A stretch of 23,860 nt of DNA from CAIURC01 sp043777315 (GTDB taxonomy: Bacteria; Verrucomicrobiota; Verrucomicrobiia; Chthoniobacterales; Chthoniobacteraceae), in the NCBI GenBank assembly GCA_043777315.1, contig JAYVPW010000098.1, positions 1 to 23,860 on the forward strand, in the 5' to 3' direction. Below, piece by piece: positions 13,680-21,820 of the stretch. Position 1 is the first letter of the stretch; every line of letters begins with the position of its first letter. The notes beneath the pieces were generated by a model. It saw nothing but the letters and a program-made list of their open reading frames with translations. It ran no database searches and was not told where the DNA came from. The translations under genes were made by a program, and so were the position numbers.

Positions 13680-13696
13680 AGCAACGACCCTGCCAA
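13680..13696 (-). promoter_or_regulatory. Sigma-54 (-24/-12) promoter for the porin-urt-ure cluster
   Basis: The minus strand reads TTGGCAGGGTCGTTGCT. Against the sigma-54 consensus YTGGCACGNNNNTTGCW it differs at one defined position, and the GG and GC dinucleotides have the required 10-nt spacing. It lies about 58 nt upstream of the porin ATG at 13621, which leaves a plausible leader of roughly 45-50 nt. No clear NtrC-type enhancer palindrome was found in 13697-13880. The 313-nt gene-free stretch 13622-13934 contains this promoter and the 53-bp palindromic repeat at 13880-13932. Confidence 0.75.
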
Positions 13697-13879
13697 GTCC
13701 CGGATTTATTTTCGTCCGTCAGCGTCCGATCGCCCGCGAAGCCGCTTCCCTGCAACGATTCCGGCTCGTCGGGACTTCTGAATATTCTTGAAAGGTGATC
13801 GTTTTTCAATTCCTAGGCGGCATGCGAACGGGCGAAACGACGCACCTTCTGGCACCGATGGTCAAAACGCGCCACGAGG

Positions 13880-13932
13880 CTGTAGGGCGGGCGCTTCGCC
13901 TGCCCGGGGCAACCGAAGCGGTCGCCCTACAG
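13880..13932. repeat. Dispersed 52-bp palindromic repeat, copy 2
   Basis: CTGTAGGGCGGGCGCTTCGC runs into a second arm ending CGAAGCGGTCGCCCTACAG, giving a near-full-length hairpin. It ends 2 nt before the dinG stop codon region (13935), so it may serve as the dinG transcript's 3' hairpin. It is almost identical to 20405-20456. Confidence 0.9.
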
Positions 13933-13934
13933 TT

Positions 13935-15923
13935 TTACACGATCTCGACGGGGCACTTCGGCAGCGCTCGGAGAAAGGCGCCGCCGTAGCCTTTCGTCAG
14001 CACTCGCGGGTCGAGGATGACGACGATGCCGCGGTCTTGTTTCGTGCGGATGAGGCGGCCGACGCCTTGGCGGAGCTTGAGGATCGCCTCGGGGAGCGAG
14101 TATTCGGAAAAGGGGTCGCCGCCGTGGGCTTGGATGAGTTCGAGGCGGGCTTCGATGAGCGGATGGTCGGGAACGGCAAAAGGAAGGCGCGTGATGATGA
14201 CATTCGAGAGCGCCTCGCCGGGGACATCGACGCCGCTCCAAAAGCTCTCGGTGCCGAAGAGGACGTGCCGCTCGTTCTTTTTGAACTCCGCCAGCAGCCG
14301 GTGCCGCGGCATCCCTTCGCCCTGCACGATCAATTTGTAGTCGAGCTCATCGAGCCGCTCGCGCATCGCGGTGGCGAGCGCGGTCATCGCGCGGTAGCTC
14401 GTGAAAAGCACGAACGCGCGCCCTTTCGACTCCTCGACGAAATGCTCGATCCGCTCGGCGAGCGCGGTCTCGTATCCGGGGTCGCGCGGGTCGGGCATCT
14501 TGCTCGTGATGTAGAGCCGCATCTGTTTTTCGTAGTCGAAGGGGCTGCCGACTTGCAGCGCGGTGATCTCCTGCGCGCCGACGCGTTCGCGGAAATAACC
14601 GAGCTCGGCGTCGCCGGTCGAGAGCGTCGCGCTGGTCATCACGCAGACGTGGTTTTCGCGAAACAGCAACGCGCGCAGCCACGCGGCCACATCGATCGGC
14701 GCGGCATTCAGGCTGTGAAATTTCGCCGTCTTCCCGCTCTGTTCGATCCAATAGACGTAGTCCTCGGCTTCTTGTTTGAGGAAGGTGGCGATCCCCGCGC
14801 GGGCGTCGCGGATTTTGCGACCGAGGTCTTGCAGCTCGGATTTCGTCTGCTCGTCCTCGAGTCCGCGCACGCATTCGACCACGAGCTTTTGCAGGCGGGC
14901 GAGGGGAGTGGTCAGCGAGTCAGCGACGAAGTCCGGCTGCCGCACGCGATATTCGCGCCCTTTCTTGAAATCCGCGCGCGCGCCGACCGTGTCGAAAAAA
15001 CTCTCCACTTCATCGAGCAGCGCAGTCACTTCCTTCACCGCATCGGGTCGGCGCAGGATTTGGAAAACGCCCTTGTGCGTCTTCGGATTGTAGAGCCGCT
15101 GGAGCGCGTAACGCAGGCCGTATTGCGAGACGCCGAGGCCGATCTGTTTCGCCGCGACCTGCTCGACGGTGTGCGCCTCGTCGAAGATCACGAAGTCATT
15201 CGCGAAGATGTAGCCGCTCTCGTTTTCGTCCTGCTCCGCGAGCGGCCCGAGATTCATGAAAAAGAGAGTGTGATTCATCACGACCACGTCCGCGGCGACG
15301 AGCCGTTTTCTCGCCGCCTGGTAAAAACACTTCGGGTTTTGCCCGCACGATTTCGTCGTGCAGATGTGCTGCTCGCTGCACACCTGCGACCAGACGTGCG
15401 AGTCCGGTTCGACCGCGAAATCCGAGAGCGTCCCGTCCTTCGTCGTCTGCGCCCATTCCCAGATGCGCTGCACTTCCGCCTGCTCCGTCGTGGTGAAAAG
15501 ATCGCTCGCCGCGGTCACCGCGCGCTGCAGCCGCATCGGGCAGACGTAGTTCTGCCGACCTTTCCACAGCATCGCCTCGAACTCGATCGGCAGCACCTTT
15601 TTCAAGATCGGGATGTCTTTGTAAACGAGCTGCTCCTGCAGGTTGATCGTGTAGGTCGAGATCACCGCTTTCTTCTTCTTTTCCAGCGCCCACAAAATCG
15701 ACGGAACCAAGTAAGCCAGCGACTTCCCGACCCCCGTCCCCGCCTCGACGACGAGATGCGTTTCCCCGCTTAGAGCCTGCGCCACCGCCACCGCCATCTG
15801 CTGCTGTTCCGGCCGATATTCAAAGTTTTGCGCCTTCGCGAGCAGGCCCGTCGGCGAGAAAATATCGCGCACTTTCCCGACGAAATCGTCGATGGCACCG
15901 GCAGACTCGGAGAGGGAAATCAC
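13935..15923 (-). CDS. dinG: DinG/XPD-family Fe-S ATP-dependent DNA helicase
   Basis: This is a superfamily 2, 5'-to-3' helicase of the DinG/Rad3/XPD type, expected to unwind damaged or structured DNA such as R-loops and G-quadruplexes. The 662-aa product has Walker A EAGTGVGKS (60-68), a Cys cluster suited to a 4Fe-4S domain (C128 in NYVCPMRL, then C182, C188, C193 and C199), and the DEAH box IFDEAH (246-251). C-terminal helicase motifs are TSATLSTGDAELGYF, FGTESFWSGVDVPGEALSNV and QGVGRLIRTKQDRG. It is transcribed alone and divergently from the Uma2 gene at 16025; a palindromic repeat immediately follows the stop. E. coli dinG is SOS-regulated, but no LexA-like site was recognised here. Confidence 0.93.
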   Translation of the reverse strand: MISLSESAGAIDDFVGKVRDIFSPTGLLAKAQNFEYRPEQQQMAVAVAQALSGETHLVVEAGTGVGKSLAYLVPSILWALEKKKKAVISTYTINLQEQLVYKDIPILKKVLPIEFEAMLWKGRQNYVCPMRLQRAVTAASDLFTTTEQAEVQRIWEWAQTTKDGTLSDFAVEPDSHVWSQVCSEQHICTTKSCGQNPKCFYQAARKRLVAADVVVMNHTLFFMNLGPLAEQDENESGYIFANDFVIFDEAHTVEQVAAKQIGLGVSQYGLRYALQRLYNPKTHKGVFQILRRPDAVKEVTALLDEVESFFDTVGARADFKKGREYRVRQPDFVADSLTTPLARLQKLVVECVRGLEDEQTKSELQDLGRKIRDARAGIATFLKQEAEDYVYWIEQSGKTAKFHSLNAAPIDVAAWLRALLFRENHVCVMTSATLSTGDAELGYFRERVGAQEITALQVGSPFDYEKQMRLYITSKMPDPRDPGYETALAERIEHFVEESKGRAFVLFTSYRAMTALATAMRERLDELDYKLIVQGEGMPRHRLLAEFKKNERHVLFGTESFWSGVDVPGEALSNVIITRLPFAVPDHPLIEARLELIQAHGGDPFSEYSLPEAILKLRQGVGRLIRTKQDRGIVVILDPRVLTKGYGGAFLRALPKCPVEIV

Positions 15924-16024
15924 AAGCCTCGCAACATGTGCCGGGATGCCCGGCGAGCGCGAATGAAAACGCGCGAAATGGTGGCTCGTTTGACACTCCC
16001 GCGGGTGCTTCGTAGCCTCCGCGG

Positions 16025-16594
16025 ATGATCGCCGTCCAAACTCACGCCCCGTTAATTTCGCCGGAGGAATATCTCGCGGGCGAAGAGCTCGCCGATCAGA
16101 AGCACGAGTATCTGAGCGGCGTGGTGCACGCGATGGCAGGCGGCACCAGTCGACACGCGACGCTTGGCGGGAACGTTTTCGCCGCCGTGAAAACTCGTCT
16201 CCGCGGGAAAAAATGCCGGCCTTTCAATTCCGACATGCTCGTCCGCGTGAAGCGAGGGGATGATCTCCGTTTTTACTACCCCGATGTCTCGATCGTCTGC
16301 CAGCCAAACGGCCAACTCGAGCATTTCAACGAGCACCCGACCGTGATCTTCGAGGTCCGTTCCGATTCGACCGCCCGCTTTGATCAGGGCGAAAAGCGCG
16401 AGGCTTACCTCGGCATTCCGAGCCTCGAAGCTTACGTCCTCGTGGACGACCGCGAGGTCGCGGTGACCGTCTGGCGCCGGCATGGCGAACGGTGGGAGTC
16501 GGAATATTACACCAACCTTTCGGACACGATCGCCTTCGCCAGCGCGGATTGCGAGCTGCCCGTGGCGGAGATTTACGAAGGCGCGGAGCTTTGA
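16025..16594 (+). CDS. Uma2-family (DUF820) PD-(D/E)XK nuclease-like protein
   Basis: The 189-aa product matches the Uma2/DUF820 family, a restriction-endonuclease-like fold abundant in cyanobacteria and PVC bacteria with mostly unknown targets. Family landmarks are the N-terminal SPEEYLAGEELADQKHEYLSG, the helix HATLGGNVFAAVKTRLRG, the putative catalytic YYPDVSIVC (Asp), VIFEVRSDSTARFDQGEKREAYLGIPSLEAYVLVD (Glu, Lys) and a C-terminal LPVAEIYEGAEL. It is divergent from dinG, about 100 nt away, and 75 nt upstream of the LptF/LptG gene. No toxin, antitoxin or methylase partner is next to it. A second, only distantly similar Uma2 gene lies at 19372-19932. Family assignment is strong; activity is not established. 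Confidence 0.88.
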   Translation: MIAVQTHAPLISPEEYLAGEELADQKHEYLSGVVHAMAGGTSRHATLGGNVFAAVKTRLRGKKCRPFNSDMLVRVKRGDDLRFYYPDVSIVCQPNGQLEHFNEHPTVIFEVRSDSTARFDQGEKREAYLGIPSLEAYVLVDDREVAVTVWRRHGERWESEYYTNLSDTIAFASADCELPVAEIYEGAEL

Positions 16595-16669
16595 TTCCGC
16601 GGGCGGCGCGGCGGGGCGCGCTTGCTGTTTGGCAAAGCCGATTCGCGTCCCTTTAATCCGCGACCCGCG

Positions 16670-17815
16670 ATGCGCATTCTCGACCGTTATCTTCTCCGAA
16701 ACTTCCTGGAGCCGTTCTTCATGTGCTTCTTCGGGTTCATCGCGATCTGGCTGATTTTCGATCTCAGCGACAACGGGCAGGACTTCATCGAGGCGCACGC
16801 TTCGCTGAAACAGGTGACGAAGTTTTACCTCACGCAGCTTCCGCAAACGGTCATCATTTCCCTGCCGGTCGGTCTGCTCCTCGCGCTGCTTTTTTCGTTG
16901 AGCCGCATGTCGCGCTCGAACGAGCTCATTTCGATGCTGACCGCCGGCCGCAGCGTGGTGCGAATATTGATGCCGCTTTTCATCGTCGGCATCCTCGCGA
17001 GCGTCGCCCTCCTCGCACTGAATTACGAACTCGCGCCGCACGCTGAGGCGGTCAAAAAAGTCGCCCTCGAGCAGATCACGAAGGGCGAAAAAAAGGCGGG
17101 CGAGCGCGGCACGGTGGAGGGCTATCTTTTCCGCGACCGGATGAACTCGCGGACGTGGTTCGTGAAGAAAATGCGCGCGAATTCGCCCGAGCTCATCGGT
17201 GTCCACATCACGCAGCAGGACGAGCACGGGAACATCACGAAGAAGTGGTATTCCGCGCGCGCCACCTTCGACTCGAAGAACAAAAACTGGATCCTCACGC
17301 GCGGCATGGCCGTCGAGTTCGACGCCGACGGGAACATCACCACGACCGACGATTTCACCACCGACTACCGCAATGTCAGCGGCTGGTCCGAGACCCCGTG
17401 GCGCATCGCGAGCTCGCACCTCGAGCCGCAGAATTTGTCCGTCTCCGAGCTCGAGCAATACCTGCATTTCAACGACGATTTTCCCGAGGTTTCGCTCGCA
17501 CCGTATCGCACTTATCGCGACTACCGCTGGGCGCTCCCGTGGTCCTGCCTCGTCGTCGTTTTCCTCGCTGCGCCGCTCGGCATCGTCTTCTCGCGGCGCG
17601 GCGTGCTCGCGGGCGTGGCGAGCTCCATCTTCATTTTCTTCGCGATGATTTTCATCACGAATCTCTGCCTCGCGCTCGGCAAAGGCGCGCGCATCTCGGC
17701 GCTCTCCGCCGCGTGGTTTCCCAATGTCTTCTTCGGACTCATCGGGCTCGTGCTGCTCTACTACCGACACACCAATCGCGACTTCCCGAAATTCGGTTTT
17801 TCAAAGCGCAAATGA
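16670..17815 (+). CDS. LptF/LptG (YjgP/YjgQ) family LPS-export permease
   Basis: This is an inner-membrane permease of the lipopolysaccharide transport ABC system. With the ATG at 16670 the product is 381 aa. It has the characteristic N-terminal ILDRYLLRNFLEPFF and a first helix (about 12-32), further helices before and after the LSRMSRSNELISMLTAGRS segment, and a large periplasmic jellyroll-like domain (about 125-285). Three C-terminal helices include the ALPWSCLVVVFLAAPLGIVFSRRG and SSIFIFFAMIFITNLCLALG stretches. LptF and LptG cannot be told apart safely from this sequence. It overlaps the following gene by 4 nt (ATGA), so they are coupled. The presence of an Lpt permease supports an LPS-bearing outer membrane. 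Confidence 0.92.
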   Translation: MRILDRYLLRNFLEPFFMCFFGFIAIWLIFDLSDNGQDFIEAHASLKQVTKFYLTQLPQTVIISLPVGLLLALLFSLSRMSRSNELISMLTAGRSVVRILMPLFIVGILASVALLALNYELAPHAEAVKKVALEQITKGEKKAGERGTVEGYLFRDRMNSRTWFVKKMRANSPELIGVHITQQDEHGNITKKWYSARATFDSKNKNWILTRGMAVEFDADGNITTTDDFTTDYRNVSGWSETPWRIASSHLEPQNLSVSELEQYLHFNDDFPEVSLAPYRTYRDYRWALPWSCLVVVFLAAPLGIVFSRRGVLAGVASSIFIFFAMIFITNLCLALGKGARISALSAAWFPNVFFGLIGLVLLYYRHTNRDFPKFGFSKRK

Positions 17816-18306
17816 ATATCGACTGGTCGATCCAAAGCCGCGCCGACCGCTGCTCCGCGAGCAACGAATCATTCCGCGACGGCGAGTATTTTTTCACGGT
17901 GCTCTACGATGAAAAGACGGGCTTTCGCCGCGAAGATTTGTCCGAAGCCGCGTGGGCCGAGCGCAGCAAAGAAGGCGTCCAGCCGTTCTCGTTTTGGCGC
18001 TCGAAATTTGAAGTGCCGCCGCCCGCCGCGCCCGAGGCGCTCGGCAAAGAAACCGCGGAAGATCTCCTCCGCCGCTACATGTCCGACAGCGCCCCCGAGC
18101 ACGCGAACGTCCGCTATATTCTCGCCCTCATGCTCGAGCGAAAACGGCAGCTCAAAGAAATCGAAACCAAGCACGGCGACGACGGCTCCCTCACCCGCAT
18201 TTACGAGCACTCGAAATCCGGCGAAGTCTTCGTCATCCCCGACCCGCAACTCCGCCTCGATGAAATGGCCGCGGTGCAGACGCAGGTCGCGGATTTGCTG
18301 CATTGA
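17812..18306 (+). CDS. Conserved hypothetical coupled to the Lpt permease gene
   Basis: No named family is recognised. The 164-aa soluble protein begins NIDWSIQSRADRCSASNESFRDGEYFFTVLY. The C14 region followed by an F-x-D-G-E-x-F-F-T block looks like a conserved structural motif, and I have the impression of similar hypotheticals in PVC bacteria. Charged helices follow (KETAEDLLRRYM, RYILALMLERKRQLKEIET), then a strand-rich C-terminal part (KSGEVFVIPDP) and a final helix. The start is defined by the ATGA overlap with the upstream permease gene; a longer frame from 17155 is only a shadow of that gene. Coupling suggests an envelope-related or regulatory link, but there is no direct evidence. 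Confidence 0.8.
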   Translation: MNIDWSIQSRADRCSASNESFRDGEYFFTVLYDEKTGFRREDLSEAAWAERSKEGVQPFSFWRSKFEVPPPAAPEALGKETAEDLLRRYMSDSAPEHANVRYILALMLERKRQLKEIETKHGDDGSLTRIYEHSKSGEVFVIPDPQLRLDEMAAVQTQVADLLH

Positions 18307-18369
18307 CCTTCCGCCGCGCGGTTTGTGAATCGCGCAGATTCACGGAAGGTGAATCGTTCCTGAAACCCG

Positions 18370-19359
18370 ATGCTTCCTTGGTTCGCCAATAAATTCCCGC
18401 TCTACCTCGCCCCGATGGCCGGGGTCTCGGACACCGTTTTCCGGCAGCTCGCGAAAGAGTTTGGCGCGGACGTGATGGTGACGGAGTTCGTCTCGGCCGA
18501 GGGCGTCTTCCGGCGCAATGAGCGGACGATGGAATATCTCGATTTCGAGGAAGCGGAGCGGCCTCTCGGCGTGCAGCTTTTCGGCGCGGACCCGGCGCAC
18601 CTCGGTGAGGCGGCGCGGATGATTCTGGACTGGAAAAAGCCCGACTTCATCGACCTCAATTTCGGCTGCCCCGTGAACAAAGTCGTGAGCAAGAACGGCG
18701 GCTCGTCGCTGCTGCGCGACTGCCCACTTCTCTCGAAAATCGCGCACGCCGTGGTCGTCGCCGCCGCGCCGTTTCCGGTCACCGCAAAGATCCGCATCGG
18801 CTGGAATTCCGAGCAGGTGAACGCGACGACGACGGCCAAAGTTTTGGAGGACGCGGGCATCCAAGCCGTCGCCGTGCATGGCCGCACGAAAGAGCAGGGA
18901 TACAGCGGCGAGGCCGATTGGGACGTGATCGCGCAGGTCGCCGCCGCGGTGAAAATCCCGGTCATCGGCAACGGCGACATCGCCGGTGCGCGCGACGTCG
19001 AGCGGCGGATGAAAAGCGGCGTCGCCGGCATCATGATCGGCCGCGCGGCGATGAGCGCGCCGTGGATTTTCCGCGAGATCAAACACTACCTCGCGACCGG
19101 CGAAATCCTCCCGCCGCCGCCGATCGGAACGCAGTGGCAGCACATCCGCCGGCACTGCCGACTCGCCGTCGCGCGCCGCGGCTGCGAAGGCCCGACGATG
19201 CACTCGATGCGCGCGCGGCTGATGGCCTACTCGCGCGGAATGCCTGATGCGAAGCGGCTTCGCGAGCGATTTGCCAAAGTCGAATCCCTCGCCGGACTCG
19301 ACGACATCGCCGCCGAACACATCGCCACAGCGGACGCGGAACTCGCGAGCACCGGCTGA
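18370..19359 (+). CDS. dus: tRNA-dihydrouridine synthase (DusB-like)
   Basis: This FMN-dependent enzyme reduces uridine to dihydrouridine in the tRNA D-loop. The 329-aa product has the TIM-barrel opening LYLAPMAGVSDTVFRQLAKEFGADV (11-35) and TEFVSAEGV. The catalytic cysteine is in DLNFGCPVNKVVSKNGGS (C100). Further landmarks are FPVTAKIRIGWN, AVAVHGRTKEQGYSGEADWDVI, the FMN-phosphate site VIGNGDIAGARDVE and GIMIGRAAMSAPWIF. Overall it is closest to the DusB subgroup by motif, but subgroup assignment is tentative. It starts 64 nt after the preceding gene and ends 12 nt from the convergent Uma2-like gene. Confidence 0.95.
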   Translation: MLPWFANKFPLYLAPMAGVSDTVFRQLAKEFGADVMVTEFVSAEGVFRRNERTMEYLDFEEAERPLGVQLFGADPAHLGEAARMILDWKKPDFIDLNFGCPVNKVVSKNGGSSLLRDCPLLSKIAHAVVVAAAPFPVTAKIRIGWNSEQVNATTTAKVLEDAGIQAVAVHGRTKEQGYSGEADWDVIAQVAAAVKIPVIGNGDIAGARDVERRMKSGVAGIMIGRAAMSAPWIFREIKHYLATGEILPPPPIGTQWQHIRRHCRLAVARRGCEGPTMHSMRARLMAYSRGMPDAKRLRERFAKVESLAGLDDIAAEHIATADAELASTG

Positions 19360-19371
19360 ATTTTCCTCAGG

Positions 19372-19932
19372 CTACGGAATGATTTCGTCGATCGTGATCA
19401 CCACGTCCGGGAAGGCGAGCGGGCTCAAGGTTTCGCCGGTTCCGACCCGCGAAGTTTGCGAGAATTGCTCGCCCTCCGGTCCGCGGAAAACCTCCACGAC
19501 GTTCTCCTCCAAATTCAAAATCCAGAATTCGCGAATCCCGGCGAGAGCATAGGCGCGCATCTTGTCCCGGCGGTCATAGCGCAGCGAGGAGTCGGCGACT
19601 TCGATGATCAGGAAAACTTCCGACGGCTGCGGATGGGTCACGCCCGCTTTTCGTTTCCACCGAATCAGGACGATGTCGGGCTCCGGCTCGGACATCTCGT
19701 CGAGCAAGACCGGATTCTGCGCCGACACCATGAATCGCCGGCGCGACTGCTCCGCGAAATCCATGATGAAGTTGGTGACGGCCTGTCCGTGTCGTTTCCC
19801 GATGGCATGCATGAGGATGATTTCTCCGTTGAGCAATTCGACCCGGTCCGCTTTTTCAAACAGCCCGATGTCGGCGAGCTTGTGGTATTCATCGATGGAG
19901 AATTGATACGTCGGCGCGAGCACGCTGGTCAT
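19372..19932 (-). CDS. Second Uma2-family (DUF820) nuclease-like protein
   Basis: With the ATG at 19932 the product is 186 aa. It has the Uma2/DUF820 pattern: YQFSIDEYHKLADIGLFEKADRVELLNGEII, a helix HGQAVTNFIMDFAEQSRRRF, the putative catalytic EPEPDIVLIRW (Asp), EVFLIIEVADSSLRYDRRDKMRAYALAGIREFWILNL (Glu, Lys) and a C-terminal LSPLAFPDVVITIDEIIP. All core residues appear present. It belongs to the subgroup with a D-R-V-E-L-L-N-G-E motif, different from the copy at 16025, so the two are not recent duplicates. Longer upstream frames run through the promoter region of the divergent iron-sulfur carrier gene and are rejected. It is convergent with dus, 12 nt apart. Confidence 0.88.
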   Translation of the reverse strand: MTSVLAPTYQFSIDEYHKLADIGLFEKADRVELLNGEIILMHAIGKRHGQAVTNFIMDFAEQSRRRFMVSAQNPVLLDEMSEPEPDIVLIRWKRKAGVTHPQPSEVFLIIEVADSSLRYDRRDKMRAYALAGIREFWILNLEENVVEVFRGPEGEQFSQTSRVGTGETLSPLAFPDVVITIDEIIP

Positions 19933-20011
19933 GGGGGCAAGCTGCGCATTTCTCCGCGCGTTGCAACTCCGCGCAGTGGACATCGCAAACTCTGCTCCTA
20001 TTTTCCCGGCC

Positions 20012-20389
20012 ATGACGACCTTCCCGCAGACCGCAGAAATCAAGACCCGCATCGGCAACGAAAAACTCGTCAAGGTCACCGAGAACGCGGGCGCGAAGCT
20101 CACGTCGTTGCTGACGAAGCAAGGCCGCCCGCAGGGTGCGCTCCGAGTCGCCGTGATCGGCGGCGGTTGCTCCGGCTTGCAGTATAAAATGGACCTCGTC
20201 GATGGCCCGGCGAACCGCGACATCATCGTCCCCTCCGCTGGCGTGCGCGTGGTCATCGACCCAAAAAGCGCGCTCTTCGTCAGCGGCTCGCTGCTCGATT
20301 ACAGCGACGATTTGCAAAAGGGCGGCTTCAAAGTCACCAACCCCAACGCCGTCGCCCACTGCTCCTGCGGCGAAAGCTTTTCGGCGTAA
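20012..20389 (+). CDS. A-type iron-sulfur cluster carrier (IscA/ErpA/SufA family)
   Basis: This family carries and hands over Fe-S clusters to target apoproteins. The 125-aa product has the three conserved cysteines in the expected arrangement: GGGCSGLQYKMDL and the C-terminal HCSCGESFSA. It also has VTENAGAKLTSLL at the N-terminus and VVIDPKSALFVSGSLLDYSDDLQKGGFKVTNPNA in the middle. There is no nearby isc or suf operon, so which of IscA, ErpA or SufA it corresponds to cannot be said. The ATG at 20012 is chosen by homology. It is divergent from the Uma2 gene and convergent with mscL, with a 52-bp palindromic repeat between the two stop codons. Confidence 0.93.
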   Translation: MTTFPQTAEIKTRIGNEKLVKVTENAGAKLTSLLTKQGRPQGALRVAVIGGGCSGLQYKMDLVDGPANRDIIVPSAGVRVVIDPKSALFVSGSLLDYSDDLQKGGFKVTNPNAVAHCSCGESFSA

Positions 20390-20404
20390 GTTCCGCGCAC
20401 CAAT

Positions 20405-20456
20405 TGTAGGGCGGGCGCTTCGCCTGCCCCGGGGCAACCGAAGCGGTCGCCCTACA
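20405..20456. repeat. Dispersed 52-bp palindromic repeat, copy 3
   Basis: TGTAGGGCG and CGCCCTACA form the outer 9-bp stem, CGCTTCG/CGAAGCG an inner stem, and TGCCCC/GGGGCA the top. It sits exactly between the convergent stop codons of the iron-sulfur carrier gene (20389) and mscL (20466), the position of a bidirectional terminator, although T-runs are lacking. Confidence 0.92.
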
Positions 20457-20465
20457 GTTGCCCTG

Positions 20466-20903
20466 TTATTCCCGGCGCGCGCCGCTCTTCAGCACGTCCA
20501 GGATTTCCTGCAAAAGGATCACGTCCTTTGGGTCGGATGCCGGCTGCGCGGGCTTGGTCGTCTCGTCCTTTTTGATCGTGTTCACGGCTTTCACGACGAG
20601 GAAAATGCAGAACGCCACAATCGCGAAATTGAGCAGGACCGTGAGGAAATTCCCGTAGGCGATCACTGGCCCGAGCTTCTTCGCATCCACGAGGGCCAGG
20701 CCTTTTCCCACTTTGCCGGAGAGCGGGAGGTAGAAATTGGTGAAGTCCATTTTGCCGAGAATCGCGCCGATCGGCGGCATGAGCAGGTCTTCCACAAGTG
20801 AGGCGACGATCTTCCCAAAAGACGCCCCGATCACCACACCCACGGCGAGGTCGATGACGTTGCCGCGATTGATGAAGTCCTTGAACTCTTTGAGCATCGA
20901 CAT
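20466..20903 (-). CDS. mscL: Large-conductance mechanosensitive channel MscL
   Basis: MscL is a homopentameric inner-membrane channel that opens under membrane tension during osmotic downshock. The 145-aa product (start at 20903) begins MSMLKEFKDFINRGNVIDLAVGVVIGASFGKIV, the amphipathic N-terminal helix and TM1 signature. It continues with SLVEDLLMPPIGAILGKMDF, a periplasmic loop, a second transmembrane helix (FLTVLLNFAIVAFCIFLVVKAV) and a charged cytoplasmic C-terminal helix. Longer frames to 21014 add unrelated sequence. An alternative ATG two codons in (20897) is equally possible. The gene is convergent with the iron-sulfur carrier gene and divergent from ispD. Confidence 0.96.
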   Translation of the reverse strand: MSMLKEFKDFINRGNVIDLAVGVVIGASFGKIVASLVEDLLMPPIGAILGKMDFTNFYLPLSGKVGKGLALVDAKKLGPVIAYGNFLTVLLNFAIVAFCIFLVVKAVNTIKKDETTKPAQPASDPKDVILLQEILDVLKSGARRE

Positions 20904-21079
20904 GCGCGCCGTGTATCTGCCGTGGCTCATCTTCGTCGAGTCCGGGGTGAAAAAATTTGCGCGCTCCGGGTCATGCACTACCGTTCGCGCCCGATGATTT
21001 TCAGACCTCGCCATGCCGTCCGCCCAGTTGGGGACAGCAGCGCTTCCGCAGCCCAGACTTTGCCCGTCCGATCCCGCTC

Positions 21080-21784
21080 ATGGTAAGCGCCATCATCGTC
21101 GCAGCCGGCAGCTCGCGCCGGATGGGGTTCGACAAACTCTTCGCCCCTCTCGCGGGGAAACCAGTCGTCTGGCATTCGCTCAAAGCCTTCTCCGACACGA
21201 AGGAGGTCGGTGAAGTCATCGTCGTCGTGCGGGAGGATCGGGTGGAGGAATTCCAGGCGCTAATCGACAAAGAGAAGCTGCCGAAAGTCACGCGCGTCAT
21301 CGCCGGCGGAGCGGAGCGACACTTGTCGGTGTGGATGGGCTTGCAGGCGATCGAGAGCGAGGCCAGCCAATACGTGGCGATTCACGACGGCGCGCGCCCG
21401 CTCACCACGCCGCAGCTCATTCGCGATTGCCTGAAAATGGCCGAGCAGCACGGCGCGGCGTGTTGCGCGTCGCCGATTCCCGATACCGTCAAGCGCGCCT
21501 CCGTCGAGCAGATGGTCGCCGAGAGCGTAGAGCGCAGCGGCTTGTGGGCGATGCAGACCCCGCAGGTCTTCAGCAGCGGCCTCATCCTCCAGGCCTACGC
21601 CGCGCTCATGGCCAAGCACGAAATGGTCACCGACGAAGTCTCCGCCGTCCAAAAGCTCGGCAAAAAGATCGCCCTCCTCAAAAACGAGGACTGGAACTTC
21701 AAGATCACCTTTCCCCACGACCTCGAGCTCGCCGAGCACATCCTCGGGCTCCGCAAAAAGAAGAAAACCCCGCGCACCGTCTAA
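21080..21784 (+). CDS. ispD: 2-C-methyl-D-erythritol 4-phosphate cytidylyltransferase IspD
   Basis: IspD catalyses CTP-dependent formation of 4-diphosphocytidyl-methylerythritol in the non-mevalonate isoprenoid pathway. The 234-aa product has the family length. The nucleotide-binding N-terminus is AIIVAAGSSRRMGFDKLFAPLAGKPV, with the key Arg and Lys of the G-S-x-R-M-x-x-x-x-K motif. GGAERHLSVWMGLQAI, AIHDGARPL, IPDTVKRAS, WAMQTPQVF and VTDEVSAVQKLGKKI follow, all expected for IspD. The ATG at 21080 gives the canonical start; a longer frame from 20957 crosses the mscL/ispD divergent promoter region. The M16 peptidase gene follows 36 nt downstream and may be co-transcribed. No ispF fusion or neighbour is seen. 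Confidence 0.95.
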   Translation: MVSAIIVAAGSSRRMGFDKLFAPLAGKPVVWHSLKAFSDTKEVGEVIVVVREDRVEEFQALIDKEKLPKVTRVIAGGAERHLSVWMGLQAIESEASQYVAIHDGARPLTTPQLIRDCLKMAEQHGAACCASPIPDTVKRASVEQMVAESVERSGLWAMQTPQVFSSGLILQAYAALMAKHEMVTDEVSAVQKLGKKIALLKNEDWNFKITFPHDLELAEHILGLRKKKKTPRTV

Positions 21785-21820
21785 GCGCGACCCGCCTCCG
21801 CGATTGATGACCCTTTCCTG

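Noticed and set aside
13780..13787. GAATATTC palindrome upstream of the sigma-54 promoter as an activator site
   Set aside because: The symmetry does not extend beyond 8 bp and it does not match a known NtrC-type enhancer, so chance occurrence is likely.
13795..13989. A 64-codon plus-strand frame downstream of dinG
   Set aside because: It contains the translated 52-bp repeat (GRALRLPG) and the antisense end of dinG, with no other support for a gene.
17155..18306. A 383-codon plus-strand frame starting inside the Lpt permease gene
   Set aside because: Only its last 164 codons (from the ATG at 17812) look like protein. The first part is Arg/His-rich shadow of the permease, so the gene was trimmed.
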